Origin: Deltaproteobacteria bacterium
GTDB lineage: Bacteria; Desulfobacterota; Desulfobulbia; Desulfobulbales; SURF-16
Reading direction: 5' to 3'
DNA: 6,374 nucleotides
Assembly: GCA_029939635.1 (NCBI GenBank)
Contig: JAOZSN010000160.1
Coordinates: 1 to 6,374 of the forward strand
How positions within the stretch are numbered: position 1 is the first letter of the stretch; each line of letters starts with the position of its first letter. Below the pieces are notes generated by a model. The model saw only the letters and a list, made by a program, of their open reading frames with translations. It was not told the DNA's origin and made no database searches. Shown piece by piece: positions 4,708-6,374 of the stretch. The position numbers were made by a program, and so were the translations under genes.

Positions 4708-6374
4708 CTAGCTTTCCTCTTCTGTCCCTTTTTCTGGCAGACTCTCCTGTAAAAGTGCCTCCTCCAGGAGGAGTTTGTCTATTTTCTTCTTGGTCTTGGC
4801 CCCTAATTTTTCTAACTTCAGGGTGCGACCCACCAGGTTGCCTCGGCCACTGGTTAGTCGTTTGTGGGCGGTCTGGTAGCTATCTGAGGCCTTTTGTAGC
4901 TTCACGCCGACATCTTCTAGGGCCTCAACAAAGAGGACAAATTGATCATGGAGGCGACCAGCATCGGTGGCAATCTGCAGGGCGTTCCGATTTTGATACT
5001 CATAGCGCCAGATATTATTGATGATCTGCAGGGTGGCCATGAGAGTGGAGGGACTGACCAGTAAGATGCGGCGGTTAAAGGCCTCGGAGAAAAGACCTGG
5101 TTCATGTTCAAAGGCCAGCAGCAGGGCGGGTTCAATGGGGACAAACATGATGACCAGATCCAATGAATTGACGCCAACCAGCTCATCATAATTTTTGGCA
5201 CTTAAACCGGTGAAATGGGTGCGTAGTGATTGCAGGTGACTACGTAACTGGTTTCGCCGCTCGTCGTCGCTCTCAGCCGCATGGTATTGTTCGTAGGCAA
5301 CCAGGGATACCTTTGAATCAATAATGACATCTTTATTTTCCGGCAGGTGAATGACAACATCGGGTTGTAGGCGTTTGCCTTCCTCATCCTTGAGGCTGGC
5401 CTGCACTTCATACTCCCGTCCCTTGCTGAGTCCAGATTCCTCCAGTAAGCGCTCAAGCTGCATCTCTCCCCAATTGCCCCGTAACTTGGCATCGCCCTTT
5501 AAGGCCTTGGTCAGGTTGAGGGCATCGGTGCCAATACGCTCGTTGAGAGATTTTAATTGCTGGATTTCTGTACGCAGGGAGGCGCGTTCTTTATTCTCCT
5601 TGTCGTAGACGTCATCCACCTTTTTACGAAATTCACTGAGCTGCTGGCGAACAGGGCTGAGGATCGACTCAATATTGTTCTTGCTGACCTCACTGAATTT
5701 TTGGTGTTTTTCCTCAAAAATACGATTTGCCAGATTCTCAAATTCCTTGGTCAAGTTGCCCTCAGCCTGCTCAAGGAGCCTGATTTTATCCTCAGCGGCC
5801 TTGCGTTCCTCTTCAATTTTAGTTTGTAGGGCTGCATGCTCAGTGCTTATCTGGCTATTTTCAGCGCGGAGTTGGTCGCGTTGGCGGCGGCTGCCATCTC
5901 GCTCCTCTGCTAATTCGCTGATGCGTAGCTTACTAGCCTCTAGTGTCTCTGTCTCTGCCTTGGCACGGAGGCGGATCTGTTCTTCGTATGCCTTGCGTTC
6001 TTCATCCTGCCGGGAGGTAAGGGCGGCCAGGGCGGCATCGCTGCTGCTTTTTTCCTGACGGAGGGTGTCGAGTTTGCTCTGGCAGTCGTGGAGTTCGTTA
6101 CTGAGGGGGGCAAGGCGTTGTACCTTGGTGGTCATGGCGGCCATGTCGGCCTGCAAACGGCTGTTTTGCGTATATAATTCTTTGATCTCCCCTTGCAATT
6201 GGCTGCGCTCAGCTGTCAAAAAGGTGATGCGGCTCGCATTTTCCTGCTGGTGGTGCTCTTTGTCGGCTTCAGCGCTGGCCAGTCGTTCCGTTAAGAGCGT
6301 TACCTGGTGATCTCGGTCAGTGATAGTAGAATGACTATCAATCATGGCCTGTTTGAGGAGGTGGTGCTTGCGGA
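4708..6374 (-). CDS. rmuC: RmuC-family DNA recombination limiting protein (5' end probably beyond window)
   Basis: RmuC proteins are coiled-coil proteins with a nuclease-like fold; in E. coli loss of RmuC raises inversion at short inverted repeats, but the biochemical activity is not settled. Residues are counted from the first ATG in the window (6345). Residues about 10-270 are a long charged coiled coil. The RmuC core then follows: a FENLANRIF stretch (202-210), LTKALKGDAKLRGNWGE (278-294), QPDVVIHLP (327-335), the IIDSK motif (341-345), FVPIEPALL (401-409), LLVSPSTLMATL (428-439) and the C-terminal LTSGRGN (497-503). D329 and D343-x-K345 fit a PD-(D/E)xK-like active site (inference). The 545 residues exceed E. 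coli RmuC (about 475), mainly in the coiled coil. The ATG at 6345 has no Shine-Dalgarno sequence, the frame is open to the window edge, and the N-terminal membrane anchor common in the family is absent from the visible part, so the true start probably lies outside. The stop is TAG. Identity is very secure; the start is not. Confidence 0.93.
   Translation of the reverse strand, partial: RKHHLLKQAMIDSHSTITDRDHQVTLLTERLASAEADKEHHQQENASRITFLTAERSQLQGEIKELYTQNSRLQADMAAMTTKVQRLAPLSNELHDCQSKLDTLRQEKSSSDAALAALTSRQDEERKAYEEQIRLRAKAETETLEASKLRISELAEERDGSRRQRDQLRAENSQISTEHAALQTKIEEERKAAEDKIRLLEQAEGNLTKEFENLANRIFEEKHQKFSEVSKNNIESILSPVRQQLSEFRKKVDDVYDKENKERASLRTEIQQLKSLNERIGTDALNLTKALKGDAKLRGNWGEMQLERLLEESGLSKGREYEVQASLKDEEGKRLQPDVVIHLPENKDVIIDSKVSLVAYEQYHAAESDDERRNQLRSHLQSLRTHFTGLSAKNYDELVGVNSLDLVIMFVPIEPALLLAFEHEPGLFSEAFNRRILLVSPSTLMATLQIINNIWRYEYQNRNALQIATDAGRLHDQFVLFVEALEDVGVKLQKASDSYQTAHKRLTSGRGNLVGRTLKLEKLGAKTKKKIDKLLLEEALLQESLPEKGTEEES

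Overview
The window is a co-directional block of housekeeping genes, all on the minus strand. In transcription order (high to low coordinates) it holds rmuC, gap, rimI, pgk, tpiA, secG and a tRNA-Leu(GAG) gene, and it ends in a strong intrinsic terminator. It looks like a bacterial chromosome, most likely a Gram-negative proteobacterium. RmuC and RimI are close in motif to the enterobacterial proteins, and secG followed directly by tRNA-Leu(GAG) is also the E. coli arrangement. The gap-pgk-tpiA cluster, the unusual long GAPDH and the moderate GC content lead me to guess a deltaproteobacterium of the Desulfobulbaceae/Desulfotalea kind. That assignment is an inference and is not proven by the sequence.

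Layout. Positions 4708 to the right edge carry rmuC, whose frame stays open to the window edge, so its N-terminus is probably cut off. The 181-nt gap after it (4527-4707) has no convincing rmuC terminator. It does have a plausible promoter (about 4618-4646) facing gap, with a short direct repeat that overlaps its -35 box. From gap at 4526 to the terminator at 146 the genes are closely spaced (5 to 123 nt apart) and read as one operon. It makes three consecutive lower-glycolysis enzymes: triosephosphate isomerase, glyceraldehyde-3-phosphate dehydrogenase and phosphoglycerate kinase. It also makes an S18-alanine N-acetyltransferase (RimI), the SecG subunit of the protein export channel, and a leucine tRNA. 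So carbon metabolism, ribosomal protein modification, secretion and tRNA supply may share one transcript. Two intergenic stem-loops, one around the gap stop codon and one just after pgk, could tune relative expression by RNA processing or stability.

Positions 1-145, beyond the terminator, hold no gene I can recognise. The annotation is ordinary overall: I see no mobile element, CRISPR array or defence system. The points worth a second look are the divergent GAPDH, the GTG-started rimI inside a glycolytic operon, the intergenic RNA structures, the long SecG tail and the secG-tRNA linkage.
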